A DNA stretch of 45,042 bases from positions 1 to 45,042 of the forward strand of contig JAKDLG010000022.1 of NCBI GenBank assembly GCA_030452985.1, given 5' to 3'. The notes under the pieces were generated by a model. It did not search any database, had not been told where the DNA came from, and saw nothing but the letters and a program-made list of their open reading frames with translations. Source of the DNA: Humibacillus sp. Its GTDB lineage: Bacteria; Actinomycetota; Actinomycetes; Actinomycetales; Dermatophilaceae. Shown one piece after another: positions 7,917 through 16,025 of the stretch (positions are counted from its first letter, which is position 1; each line of letters starts with the position of its first letter). The translations under genes and the position numbers were made by a program.

Positions 7917-8624
7917 TCACCCATCCACGCTCACCCCCCCGTCGAACCGATAGCCGGCGCCGCGCACCGTCAGCACGAGGGCGGGGTCAGACGGGTCGGC
8001 CTCGATCTTCTCCCGAAGGCGACGCACGTGCACGGTGACCGTGGAGGTGTCGCCGAAGTCCCAGCCCCAGACCCGGCGCATCAGGGCCTCCTTGCTGAAG
8101 GCCTCACCGGGATGGGTCATCAGGTAGGCCAGCAGGTCGAACTCGCGGTGCGTGAGGGTGACGGGTCGCTGGTCGACGGTCACCGCCCGGCTGCGCAGAT
8201 CGACCTCGAGGGGGCCGCACCGCAGCCGAGTGGGCAGCAGCGACGTGGCTCCCAGCCGCTCGACACGGCGCAGCAGGGCCTGGATGCGGCCCAGTAGCTC
8301 GCGCGGGCTGAACGGTTTCACCATGTAGTCGTCGGCCCCGAGTTCGAGTCCGACGAGCCGGTCGTCCTCCTCGCCGCGGGCACTGAGAATGATCACGGCC
8401 GCGGTGTCGTCTTCGGCTCGGCGTCGGCGCAGCACGTCGAGCCCCGACATCCCGGGCAGCATGATGTCGAGCACGACGACGTCGGGCCGGCGCTGAGCCC
8501 ACTGCTGCAGAGCGGCTTCGCCGTCGCCGGTGACCACCGCGTCGTAGCCGGCCTTGCGCAGATATGCCTCGACGACGCCCGACACGGTCGGGTCGTCCTC
8601 GACGAGCAGCACCGTGGCCACCAT
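7917..8624 (-). CDS. OmpR-family response regulator
   Basis: A 235-residue regulator with an N-terminal receiver domain (acidic pair ED-D at 9-11, phospho-acceptor D53 in VVLDIMLPG, S81, K103 in MVKPFSP) and a C-terminal winged-helix DNA-binding domain (LTHREFDLLAYLM; VTVHVRRLREKIE; VRGAGYRF). It is transcribed ahead of its kinase and divergently from the GT2 glycosyltransferase operon across a 123-bp spacer. That makes the operon and itself the likely targets. The start is ATG 8624. TACGCT (8632-8637) lies seven bases upstream with no ribosome site, so the transcript is probably leaderless. Confidence 0.93.
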   Translation of the reverse strand: MVATVLLVEDDPTVSGVVEAYLRKAGYDAVVTGDGEAALQQWAQRRPDVVVLDIMLPGMSGLDVLRRRRAEDDTAAVIILSARGEEDDRLVGLELGADDYMVKPFSPRELLGRIQALLRRVERLGATSLLPTRLRCGPLEVDLRSRAVTVDQRPVTLTHREFDLLAYLMTHPGEAFSKEALMRRVWGWDFGDTSTVTVHVRRLREKIEADPSDPALVLTVRGAGYRFDGGVSVDG

Positions 8625-8631
8625 GGTTGAG

Positions 8632-8637
8632 AGCGTA
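8632..8637 (-). promoter_or_regulatory. Candidate leaderless -10 (TACGCT) of the regulator-kinase operon
   Basis: On the minus strand TACGCT is followed by seven bases and then the ATG at 8624. The -35 region is weak. It shares the 123-bp divergent spacer with the candidate promoter at 8736. Confidence 0.4.
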
Positions 8638-8735
8638 GGCCCTGCCGGTCGGGCACAGACGGGCCGGCGCCTCCGGGCGGCTCGCCGTAAGAGTTTCGTC
8701 ATCGACGAGTGGCGAGCCCGCGACCGCCAAGTCCC

Positions 8736-8741
8736 TAGGGT
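8736..8741 (+). promoter_or_regulatory. Candidate leaderless -10 (TAGGGT) of the glycosyltransferase operon
   Basis: TAGGGT lies six bases before the GTG start at 8748, and no ribosome site is seen. This fits a leaderless transcript facing away from the regulator gene. Confidence 0.4.
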
Positions 8742-8747
8742 CAGACC

Positions 8748-9416
8748 GTGACCGCTGTGGACGTCGTGCTGCCGTGCCTCGACGAGGCGCAAGCCCTGCC
8801 CTGGGTGCTGGGACGGATGCCCGGCTGGGCCCACCCGATCGTCGTGGACAACGGTTGCACCGACGGGTCGGACGAGCTCGCACGCCGGCTGGGCGCCACC
8901 GTGGTGTCGGCCCCCGAGCGGGGCTACGGCGCGGCCTGCCACGCGGGTCTGCTCGCCGCTTCGGCCCCTCTCGTGGCGTTCATGGACTGCGACGCGAGCC
9001 TCGACCCCCGCCAGCTGTCGCGACTCGTCGCGATGATCGATGACCCCCGTGGCCAGGCGGGCCAGGGTTGCCTCGTCGTCGGCCGCCGGATGCCGCTGAG
9101 CGGCGGGGCGTGGCCATGGCACCTTCGCGTTGCCAACCGGGTGGTCGCTCACCGGCTGAACCGTCGAACCGGCTTGCGCCTCAGAGACGTCGGCCCGATG
9201 CGACTCGCCAGGGCTGCTGACCTGCTGGCGCTCGGCATCGACGACCGCCGATCGGGCTATCCGCTCGAGACCGTCGTGCGAGCGGCGGAGGCGGGCTGGC
9301 GGGTCACCCAGGTCGAGGTCGACTACCTCCCTCGGGCCGGGCGGTCGAAGGTGACGGGCACCCCTCTCGGCGCCGCACGGGCGGTTCGCGACATGACCAA
9401 GGTGCTGGCCCGATGA
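8748..9416 (+). CDS. Family 2 glycosyltransferase
   Basis: A short (222-residue) GT-A fold glycosyltransferase without C-terminal membrane helices. The nucleotide-sugar binding region is VVLPCLDEAQALPWVLG and VVDNGCTDGSDE. The metal-binding DxD equivalent is D80-C81-D82 in FMDCDASLDP, and a later RRSGYPLETVVRA helix is typical of DolP-glucose/mannose synthase-like enzymes. It is first in an operon whose next gene overlaps it by ATGA. It may load a polyprenyl phosphate or another acceptor used by the GT-C protein two genes on. Substrates cannot be read from sequence. Confidence 0.88.
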   Translation: MTAVDVVLPCLDEAQALPWVLGRMPGWAHPIVVDNGCTDGSDELARRLGATVVSAPERGYGAACHAGLLAASAPLVAFMDCDASLDPRQLSRLVAMIDDPRGQAGQGCLVVGRRMPLSGGAWPWHLRVANRVVAHRLNRRTGLRLRDVGPMRLARAADLLALGIDDRRSGYPLETVVRAAEAGWRVTQVEVDYLPRAGRSKVTGTPLGAARAVRDMTKVLAR

Positions 9417-10744
9417 GCGCAGCGCCGATGCAGGTGCTGGCGACCGCGACTGAGACGGTCGTCGTGCTCGCAAAGTCACCGGTGCCGGGCAAGGTGAAGA
9501 CCCGACTGACACCCACGTTCACGGCGGCCGAGGCGGCGGCTCTGGCAACCGCGGCGATCCGGGACACCCTCGCTGCAGTCGCCGACGCGGTCGCGACCGG
9601 AGCGGTTCGGCAGACCGTCATCGCCTGGGACGGACCGGTCACGGCGTGGCTCCCGCGGGAGGCGAGGGTGCTCGCGCAGCGAGGGAAGGGGCTCGACGAA
9701 CGGTTGCAGAACATCTTCGACGACCTGCTCGCTGGGCAGACCGACCAGCCGACCCTTCTGGTCGGGATGGATACGCCGCAGGTTCGAGCCGTCGATCTCG
9801 ACATCGACTGGGGCGACGCCGACGCCGTGCTCGGGATGTCGTACGACGGGGGCTACTGGTGCATCGGCCTCCGCTGCCCCCAGCCCGGCGCCATCCGCGG
9901 CGTGCCGATGTCGACCGACCACACCGGGGCAGACCAGCTGCGCCGGTTGCGGTTGCTCGGTCTGCGGGTGCGGTTGCTGCCGACGCTGCTCGACGTCGAC
10001 GAGCCCGCTGATGCGCGCGCGGTCGCCGCCCTTGCCCCCGACAGCCGCTTCGGCCGACTGCACCGCCGGCTCACCGAAACCCCCTGCCACCCGTCGACGC
10101 TGTTCGACGCCGCCATGGGGGGCGTCGAGGTCAGGGTGCACCGCGGTCCCTTGCACCGCGCCGACGACACATGGTCAGCCGGTGTCGGATGCCGGCCCCT
10201 CGACGTCTCAGCGTGGTCGCGCATGTCGAGCGCAGACGAGCTGTTCGCCGCACGCTGCGAAGGGCCGGTGCTCGACATCGGCTGCGGCCCAGGGCGGTTC
10301 GTCGAGGCGCTCGCGAGCCGCGGCATCCCGGTGCTCGGCGTCGACATCTCGCGCAGCGCCATCGACCAGACGTCACAACGCGGCGTCTGTGCGCTCTTTC
10401 GCGACATCAACGACCGGCTCCCTGGCGAAGGACGTTGGGGCACGGTGCTGCTCGCTGACGGCAATATCGGCATCGGCGGAGACCCGCTCAGTCTGCTGCG
10501 ACGCTGCCGCGAGCTGGTGCGGGCCGGGGCGATGGCTCTCGTCGAGATCAGCCCTGACGATGCGGCCGACGAGGTGACGACACTGACCCTGCACGACCTC
10601 CATGGCCGGCGCTCGGCTCCGCTGCCGTGGTCGGTGATCGGCGCGCGCCGGCTCGTGCAGCTCGCTGCCCTCGCGGGTTTCGTTCCGGTGGAGGACTGGC
10701 GGGTTGACGGCCGCGCCTTCGTCGCTCTGCGTCAGGCGGGGTAA
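9413..10744 (+). CDS. DUF2064 (CofC-like) transferase fused to a class I methyltransferase
   Basis: A two-domain fusion of 443 residues. Residues 1 to about 210 form a DUF2064/TIGR04282-type nucleotidyl- or glycosyl-transferase-like domain (VVVLAKSPVPGKVKTRLTP, LLVGMDTPQV, DGGYWCIGL). After a linker, residues about 215-443 form an S-adenosylmethionine methyltransferase with motif I VLDIGCGPGRFVEAL near 285-299 and a motif-II-like VLGVDIS. DUF2064 proteins are usually separate and of uncertain substrate. The start ATG overlaps the previous stop (ATGA) and the GT-C gene begins six bases after its stop, so all three are translationally linked. The fusion suggests transfer followed by methylation of one glycan-type product. 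Confidence 0.87.
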   Translation: MSAAPMQVLATATETVVVLAKSPVPGKVKTRLTPTFTAAEAAALATAAIRDTLAAVADAVATGAVRQTVIAWDGPVTAWLPREARVLAQRGKGLDERLQNIFDDLLAGQTDQPTLLVGMDTPQVRAVDLDIDWGDADAVLGMSYDGGYWCIGLRCPQPGAIRGVPMSTDHTGADQLRRLRLLGLRVRLLPTLLDVDEPADARAVAALAPDSRFGRLHRRLTETPCHPSTLFDAAMGGVEVRVHRGPLHRADDTWSAGVGCRPLDVSAWSRMSSADELFAARCEGPVLDIGCGPGRFVEALASRGIPVLGVDISRSAIDQTSQRGVCALFRDINDRLPGEGRWGTVLLADGNIGIGGDPLSLLRRCRELVRAGAMALVEISPDDAADEVTTLTLHDLHGRRSAPLPWSVIGARRLVQLAALAGFVPVEDWRVDGRAFVALRQAG

Positions 10745-10749
10745 GGGTT

Positions 10750-12228
10750 GTGCGCGCACCACTGGAATCACGACTGAGAGCACCCGTGCAGGTCGCTGTG
10801 GGCGCGGTGGTGTGCGCGGGGGCCTACGCACTGGTGCTGGCGCTCGGCCAGGGCAACTCCCTTGACGCGTCGTTCGGGCAGCTCGTGCTGGGCCTGTGGG
10901 TCGTCTGCCTCAGCGCGGCCTGGTGGATGCGGCGAGGTGAGTTCCGTTGGCGTCGGCCGGTGCTCGTCGTTGTGGCGGTGGCGGCGCTCGTGCAGCTGCC
11001 CGGCATCCTGACTGACTCGCGCGCGAGCAGCGACGCCTACCGCTACGTCTGGGACGGGCGGGTGCAGCTGTCGGGCACCTCGCCCTATCGCTACGCCCCT
11101 CTCGACGACCGGCTGGCCCGGCTACGTGACCCGGTGCTGTTTCCCGGGCTCGGGCCCGGCGATCGCTCAGGCTTCACCACGACGCCGCTGCCCAGCGACC
11201 GGTCCGCGCTGTTGGCGCGCGCCCAAGATGACCCCCGCACCCGCATCAACCGCCCGAGGGTACCCACCATCTACCCGCCGGTGGCCCAGGCCTGGTTCAC
11301 CGGCGTCGCGGCGGTGACGCCGTGGTCGCTCGGCACGCGTGGGCTGCAGGTCGGCAGCGCCGCGATCGCCGTGCTCCTTGCCGGCGCCCTCGCGTTGTGG
11401 CGCCGCCGTCGGGGAGAGGACCCCCTCGGGGCGCTGTGGTGGGCCTGCTGCCCCACCGTGATGCTCGAGGCGGGCAACGGCGCCCACGTCGACACCGTGG
11501 CGACGGCTCTGGTGGTGGCCGGTCTCTGGGTGTTCACGACGGCGTCAGGGCGCCGGGCCGCCGTCGTCGGTGGCGGACTGCTGTTGGGGCTCGCGGCATC
11601 CGTGAAGCTGACGCCGCTGGTGATGCTGCCGGCGATGGCTCCGCTGCGGGGAACGGGGGCGCTCGACCGGCTGCGGCGAGCCCTGCCGGCGCCGGTGGTG
11701 GGCGTCGCCACGCTGGCGGTCAGCTACCTGCCGCACGTGGTCGTCGCCGGCTCACTGGTGCTGGGGTACCTTCCCGGCTATTTGGCCGAGGAGGGAAACG
11801 CCGGTCGAGCCGCCGTGCTGGGTCTCGTGTTGCCCGAGGCCTGGTTGACTCCCGCGATCGTCGTGGTCATGGCGGTGACGGCGGGCTGGTCACTGTGGTG
11901 GGTCTCGCGGGCGGCCGCCAGGCGCGAGGATGCCGTGCTGGCTGCGCTCGTGCTGTTCGGGGTGCTGCTGCTCGCGACCACCCCGAGCTACCCCTGGTAC
12001 GCCCTGCCCCTCGTCGCCCTCGCGGTGGTGACCAGCCGGATCGAATGGCTGGCCGTGGCCGTGGCCGCCTACCTGGCCTATGGTGCCACCACGTCGCCCC
12101 CGGTTGCTGGTCTCGCCTATGGCAGTGCGGGTCTCGTGGTGGTCATCGTGAGCCTGGCCCGGGCCCGTCAGGCGCGCCGCTCCTCCTTGCGCGTCGCGCC
12201 GCGCGACGCGCAATCGGTGCGGTCCTGA
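10750..12228 (+). CDS. Polytopic GT-C mannosyltransferase-like membrane protein
   Basis: A 492-residue integral membrane protein with about ten hydrophobic helices. It resembles polyprenol-phosphate-sugar dependent GT-C enzymes (GT87/DUF2029 or MptB-like). The first loop has SSDAYRYVWDGRVQ followed by GTSPYRYAPLDD, with the conserved acidic residue expected in such enzymes, then PTIYPP. It is last in the GT2, DUF2064-methyltransferase operon, so it probably adds a lipid-linked sugar to an envelope glycan on the outer face. Its C-terminus is unusual: the last codons run into a copy of the 51-bp repeat (core 12189-12211, encoding RVAPRDA), and the TGA stop is itself part of the next repeat unit. 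Confidence 0.82.
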   Translation: MRAPLESRLRAPVQVAVGAVVCAGAYALVLALGQGNSLDASFGQLVLGLWVVCLSAAWWMRRGEFRWRRPVLVVVAVAALVQLPGILTDSRASSDAYRYVWDGRVQLSGTSPYRYAPLDDRLARLRDPVLFPGLGPGDRSGFTTTPLPSDRSALLARAQDDPRTRINRPRVPTIYPPVAQAWFTGVAAVTPWSLGTRGLQVGSAAIAVLLAGALALWRRRRGEDPLGALWWACCPTVMLEAGNGAHVDTVATALVVAGLWVFTTASGRRAAVVGGGLLLGLAASVKLTPLVMLPAMAPLRGTGALDRLRRALPAPVVGVATLAVSYLPHVVVAGSLVLGYLPGYLAEEGNAGRAAVLGLVLPEAWLTPAIVVVMAVTAGWSLWWVSRAAARREDAVLAALVLFGVLLLATTPSYPWYALPLVALAVVTSRIEWLAVAVAAYLAYGATTSPPVAGLAYGSAGLVVVIVSLARARQARRSSLRVAPRDAQSVRS

Positions 12229-12313
12229 CGACACCAGCTGCGCGACGCGCCGCGCGACGCGCGGAAGCGGTGGGTTTGACGACACCAGATGCGCGACGCG
12301 CCGCGCGACGCGC
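12189..12313 (+). repeat. 51-bp-period GC-rich repeat array B (three copies)
   Basis: Three 23-base cores at 12189-12211, 12240-12262 and 12291-12313, spaced exactly 51 bases. Spacers share TGACGACACCAG before the core (12226-12237 and 12277-12288). In copy 1 the left half is complemented, giving a perfect hairpin with 10-base arms GCGCGTCGCG/CGCGACGCGC and a 3-base loop. Copies 2 and 3 are direct 11-mer pairs. Copy 1 lies inside the end of the GT-C gene; the rest fills the gap to the convergent protease gene. Confidence 0.82.
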
Positions 12314-12369
12314 GGAAGGGGTGAGTCCGGGTGGGATGCCGCTGGATCGTCCGGAGTGGTTCGGCTCGT

Positions 12370-13077
12370 TCAGCGAACGATGGTGACGACCTCGGCGGCG
12401 AGCAGCCAGGTGGCGAGCCCGAAGACGACGACGAACGAGAAGTCCCATACGGCTCGCGGCACCGGAGTCAGCCCCGCCAGCACGGCGGGGTCACTGCCGC
12501 GGCCGCGATCGCGCACCACGGCGAGGAGGTGGCGCCACCCGCCGATGAGCAGCACCACGCCGGCGCCGAACAGCACCTGGGGCTGCAATGCGTCGTTGCG
12601 CCACCACCAGAGGCTGAAGGTGGCCGCGATCGAGACCACCATGACCAGGGCCGTCAAGACCGACCGCACCCGGATCAGAGCCAGCAGCAGCACGGCGAGT
12701 GCGGTCGTCACGACCGGAGCCGACCACCCGCGCCCGGCGAGCCAGATGGTTCCCGCGCTGACGAGGGCCGGCATGGGGTATCCGGCCCAGGTGGTGGTCA
12801 CCCGACCCAGCCCGTGCACCGGTCCACGGGTGACGGCATGGCCCGACATGTCGCCGCGCAGCACGAAGCCGGTGAACGAGCGGCCGACCGCGATCCCCAC
12901 GACGGCGTGGCCCAGCTCGTGCACGAGGGTGACCGCCAGACGCAGCACCCGCCAGAACGGGGCGAAGCCCACCGCCACGAACGCCACGACGAGCACGGCC
13001 ACGAGCTGGGGCGTGCTGAGGGCCGGCCCGTGCGCCACGGGCGTCGCCCTCGTCGCGATCGCGTGCAACCAGTCCAC
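12370..13077 (-). CDS. M50B-like membrane metalloprotease
   Basis: A 235-residue integral membrane protein with the zinc motif HELGH in AVTLVHELGHAVVG, near residue 55, and about six hydrophobic helices. It matches the M50B-like group related to site-2 proteases. The second-half LDG-type motif of classical site-2 proteases is not seen, so activity on a regulated transmembrane substrate is inferred only. The GTG start at 13077 gives MDWLHAIATRA. The gene converges on the glycosyltransferase operon across repeat array B. Confidence 0.82.
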   Translation of the reverse strand: MDWLHAIATRATPVAHGPALSTPQLVAVLVVAFVAVGFAPFWRVLRLAVTLVHELGHAVVGIAVGRSFTGFVLRGDMSGHAVTRGPVHGLGRVTTTWAGYPMPALVSAGTIWLAGRGWSAPVVTTALAVLLLALIRVRSVLTALVMVVSIAATFSLWWWRNDALQPQVLFGAGVVLLIGGWRHLLAVVRDRGRGSDPAVLAGLTPVPRAVWDFSFVVVFGLATWLLAAEVVTIVR

Positions 13078-13240
13078 GGACAGCAGAACCTAGCTCACTC
13101 GGCCGTCAGTCCGATGAGCGCTGGCGAGCCCGACACCGCAACGGGCGATCAGTGACGGGGACGAGCCGAGCCAGTGGACCGGCCCATCTCACCTACGTCG
13201 AGCACGACGCTCCCCTTGGGTGTCGCCGATCTTCGCGAGG

Positions 13241-14164
13241 TCAGGGCAACGCGTTCGGATGCCGGCGTTTGAGCACCTCGTAGAGCAGGCGGTGCAGCTG
13301 CACGTCAACGCCGAGGGCGGTGCCGAGCCGCACGACGTCACCGGTCCACGCGTCGAGCTCGGACGGCCGCCCGCCCAGCAGGTCGCGCTGCAGTGACGAC
13401 GTGGCCTCGGCCGGCATCGCATCGACGAAGGCCATCGTGTCGTCGACGACGGTGTCGGGCAGGTGCACTCCAGACGCCTGCGCAACTCCGTCGATCTCGC
13501 CCATCGCCGACTCGAGCAGCCGGCGGGTGTTCTCACCGGAGCGCAGCTGGCCCATGGGCAGGTCGAGGGCGGCGCCGAGCTCGCCGAACGGCACGACGAA
13601 CAACATCTTCGACCACAGCTCCACCCAGATATCCTGGGGCACAGGCGATTCCACCGCGGCGCCGACCAGCGCCGACCGCAGCGCGGCGACCCGGTCGCTC
13701 GACCCGTTGGTCCACTCCGCGAAGGCGAGAGTGGCCGGCCCAGCGCGGTGGGCGATGCGCCCTGGTCCGTCGACCCAGGCGATGATCTTCGCGACCCCCG
13801 GCAGCACGGCATCGCGCCCCACGACGGCCGCGACGCGGTCGGGAGACTCCACGCCGTTCTGCGTCGTGAGCACGGCCGTGCCCTCGCCGACGAGCGACGG
13901 CAGCATCGGCAGCACGTCGGCGAGCTGCCAGGTCTTGACCGCCACCAGCACGACGTCAACGGCGCCTATCCCGGTGGGGTCGTCGGTCGCGCTGGCCGGG
14001 TCGATCACGATGTCACCCAGGTAGCTCTCGACGCGAAGCCCGTCGCGGCGCAGGGCGACCAGGTGCTCCCCCCGGGCCACGAACGTGACATCGTGCCCGG
14101 ATGCTGCGAGGCGCCCACCGAAGTAGCCACCGATGGCGCCCGTACCGATCACCGCCAGCCGCAT
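13241..14164 (-). CDS. Ketopantoate reductase family (ApbA/PanE-like) oxidoreductase
   Basis: A 307-residue NADPH-dependent 2-dehydropantoate 2-reductase family protein. The N-terminal dinucleotide motif GTGAIGGYFGG, VAVKTWQ and TTQNGVES (catalytic-type Asn) are present. The C-terminal domain has LWSKMLFVVPFGELGAALDLP where the catalytic Lys is expected. Many actinobacteria carry several such paralogues acting on other 2-oxo acids, so coenzyme A biosynthesis is not certain; no pan genes are nearby. The start ATG 14164 has GAGGAG six bases upstream on the minus strand. Confidence 0.88.
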   Translation of the reverse strand: MRLAVIGTGAIGGYFGGRLAASGHDVTFVARGEHLVALRRDGLRVESYLGDIVIDPASATDDPTGIGAVDVVLVAVKTWQLADVLPMLPSLVGEGTAVLTTQNGVESPDRVAAVVGRDAVLPGVAKIIAWVDGPGRIAHRAGPATLAFAEWTNGSSDRVAALRSALVGAAVESPVPQDIWVELWSKMLFVVPFGELGAALDLPMGQLRSGENTRRLLESAMGEIDGVAQASGVHLPDTVVDDTMAFVDAMPAEATSSLQRDLLGGRPSELDAWTGDVVRLGTALGVDVQLHRLLYEVLKRRHPNALP

Positions 14165-14246
14165 GGTGTGCTCCTCTCGGCGGCTCGTCTCATCGGGCCG
14201 CAGCTCTGTGCCTGTCCTGCCCATCGTGGCCGGTCGCGACCGGCCA

Positions 14247-14756
14247 TCACCAGCCCCAGCTTCCGGGGCTGCCCTTGAACGGGCCGACAACCCGGTCGGT
14301 GATCCACCCGCCGTAGAAGCCGCCCTCCTGGGCGCGCACGAGCTCACCGTCGACCTGGCACGAGCCCATCTGGCCCGGCATGAGGGCGACGTACCCACGG
14401 AGCTCTTCGTATCCGGGCACCGGGTCGGGGTAGTGCCAGCCGGCCCGCTTCGCCGTGACGCCTCCGGCGACAACGTCGAAGTAGTCGGCCCGACCCTTCC
14501 ACTCGCAGATCGTCGATCCTGCTGTCGGGCGCAGCACCCCCGCGGCGAAGTCGGCCTCGGGGAGGTAGTAGGTCGGCGGATGGCTCGTCTCGAGCACGCG
14601 CAGAGCGCCGCGTGTGCTGACCACGTGCTCGCCGCCGAGCCGCACCTCTACGAGTTCACCGGTGGGCTCGACGGCGGGCGGGCGTGGGTACTCCCACACC
14701 GACTCTTTGCCGGGAGGTGTGGGCTGGGGCTTGGGGCGGGGGCTCATACCTTCCAT
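14247..14756 (-). CDS. DUF427 domain protein
   Basis: A 169-residue soluble protein made almost entirely of a DUF427 domain, a small beta-rich fold of unknown role. Family-like motifs are SHPPTYYLPEAD, STICEWKGRADYFDV and AGWHYPDPVPGYEELRGYVALMPG. The last part, WITDRVVGPFKG, is also typical. A proline-rich N-terminus (PRPKPQPTPPGK) precedes the domain. Starts at 14756 (MEGMSPR) or 14747 are equally possible; GGAAGG lies too near the second to serve it, so the first is given. It lies 82 bp beyond the ketopantoate-reductase-like gene, on the same strand. Confidence 0.85.
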   Translation of the reverse strand: MEGMSPRPKPQPTPPGKESVWEYPRPPAVEPTGELVEVRLGGEHVVSTRGALRVLETSHPPTYYLPEADFAAGVLRPTAGSTICEWKGRADYFDVVAGGVTAKRAGWHYPDPVPGYEELRGYVALMPGQMGSCQVDGELVRAQEGGFYGGWITDRVVGPFKGSPGSWGW

Positions 14757-14917
14757 CAGAACAGAATCCTGACGGCCCTGCCGGGTGCCCGCGTCGCCCG
14801 CCCGTGGGTGACGCAAGGGCGTGCGGTGCCACGCGCGTCGGGTTCGGATCGACGTCGAGCATGCCGTTGAAAGACGGCGAATGCTGGGCATGGTTCGGTG
14901 CCGGCCCGGCCGATCGG

Positions 14918-15592
14918 TCAGGGTTGCGTCGGCGACGCCGAAGGTGCGGTTGGTGGTGGGTCGCTGACCAAGGTGGTGCGCCAGTGTTGCCAGGTGTGCC
15001 ACGTGACGCTCGTGTCGGTGATGGTCGCGGTGAGGTCCTTCTCGTGGACGTACACGTGGTGCCGTCGGCACAACAACGCCAGGTTGCCCAGACAGGTGGT
15101 GCCGCCGTGGAGCCAATGCCGCACATGATGCGCATCGGTCCACTGCGCCGGGGTCGAACACCCCGGGAAAGAACAGCCACCATCGCGCAGCCATAGCGCG
15201 GTGCGCATGGCGCGGGTGACGAGTCGTTCCTCCCTGCCCACGTCCAACGGTTGAGAGTCCGAGCCGAGGATGACGGGGATGATGGCGGCGTCACACGCCA
15301 GCCTGCGCACCATCGCCGCACTGAGGACGTCGCCGCTCAGGCACGACCCGCCCCCGCCCTTACCCGCCGCCCCGTACTTACCCGCCGCACCGTTCGTGCC
15401 GTTCGTGCCGGCCGCGCCGTTCCTGCTGGTCGTGCCGTTCGTGCCGTGGTTGCCGTCTCGTCCGGCCCAGTGGGGTGGGCAGCCGTGCGCGACGTAGTCG
15501 CGCAGGGCGTCGAAGTCGATGGTGACCACGATCTTCGCCTTGTCCGTGCACGGTGCCTCACCGGGTGACGAGACGCCGCGGGCGATGAGGTC
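14918..15592 (-). pseudogene. DUF222/HNH endonuclease gene, C-terminal part (split by IS)
   Basis: The distal third of a DUF222-HNH protein (13E12 repeat family). It holds the HNH nuclease motif in CSFPGCSTPAQWTDAHHVRHWLHGG, followed by NLALLCRRHHVYVHE. A Gly/Asn/Thr-rich linker (repeats like NGTNGAAG) precedes it. The frame has no start of its own: it continues out of the IS element from the junction at 15592. The N-terminal part lies at 17126-18349. Removing 15588-17120 (IS plus one target copy, 1533 bp, a multiple of three) joins ALLD to LIARGVSSPGE in frame, giving about 632 residues. The split gene should be inactive. Confidence 0.88.
15588..15592. repeat. Target-site duplication AGGTC, left copy
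   Basis: AGGTC directly precedes the left end of the IS element and is repeated at 17121-17125 directly after its right end. Confidence 0.8.
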
Positions 15593-15680
15593 TGTTTTGC
15601 GTCTGAGTTCGTGTCCTACTTCCCGGTTTTGATCACACCACATCTGGCGGGTCTTCCGATCACCACAGGAGGATCAGGTC

Positions 15681-16025
15681 ATGGAAAAAGAACAGGCTCC
15701 ACAGGCGGGCAGGAAACGCGGCGTGAAGCGGGTCTTGACGCCCTCGCAGAAGTACGAGATCTGGTTGCAGCTGCTGCGCCAGGAGGTGACCATGGCCGAG
15801 GCCGCGGCGGCCGCCGGGGTGGATCGCTCGACGGTGGTACGGATCCGGCAGGTGGCCAAGGACGGTGCGCTGGCCGCGTTGGCGGCGTCCAAGCCGGGAG
15901 CGGCGGGCAAGGCCCGCGATGCCGAGCTGGCGGCGTCCCAGGCGGAGGTCGCCCGGCTGTCGGAGGCGATCAAGGAGCTGGCCGTGAAGTTGACGTTGGC
16001 CGAGGGAAAAGACGGTTGGGGCTAA
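15681..16025 (+). CDS. IS transposase OrfA (helix-turn-helix protein)
   Basis: A 114-residue OrfA. A helix-turn-helix lies in TMAEAAAAAGVDRSTVVRIRQVAKDG, which should bind the element ends. It is followed by an Ala-rich coiled-coil-like helix (AELAASQAEVARLSEAIKELAVKL). It starts at ATG 15681 with AGGAGG eight bases upstream and ends in TAA at 16023-16025. Just before the stop, the codons GGA AAA GAC form an A-AAAG slippery run from which a -1 shift enters the orfB frame. Confidence 0.85.
   Translation: MEKEQAPQAGRKRGVKRVLTPSQKYEIWLQLLRQEVTMAEAAAAAGVDRSTVVRIRQVAKDGALAALAASKPGAAGKARDAELAASQAEVARLSEAIKELAVKLTLAEGKDGWG
16004..16011 (+). promoter_or_regulatory. Candidate -1 ribosomal frameshift site
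   Basis: GGGAAAAG, read GGA AAA G in the orfA frame. The orfB frame is -1 relative to orfA and shows no convincing start codon of its own, so slippage here is the expected route to the OrfAB transposase. Confidence 0.5.

Noticed and set aside
7055..8038. Plus-strand open frame across the kinase and regulator genes
   Set aside because: It is antisense to two certain genes and low-complexity, rich in Arg/Gly/His, with no motif.
6673..12313. CRISPR array
   Set aside because: Only two and three copies, spacers are themselves related, cores are GC palindromes, and no cas genes are present.
15251..15568. Plus-strand ORF rich in Arg/Ala/Val opposite the HNH gene
   Set aside because: It is the antisense of the Gly/Asn-rich linker; the HNH motifs are on the other strand.
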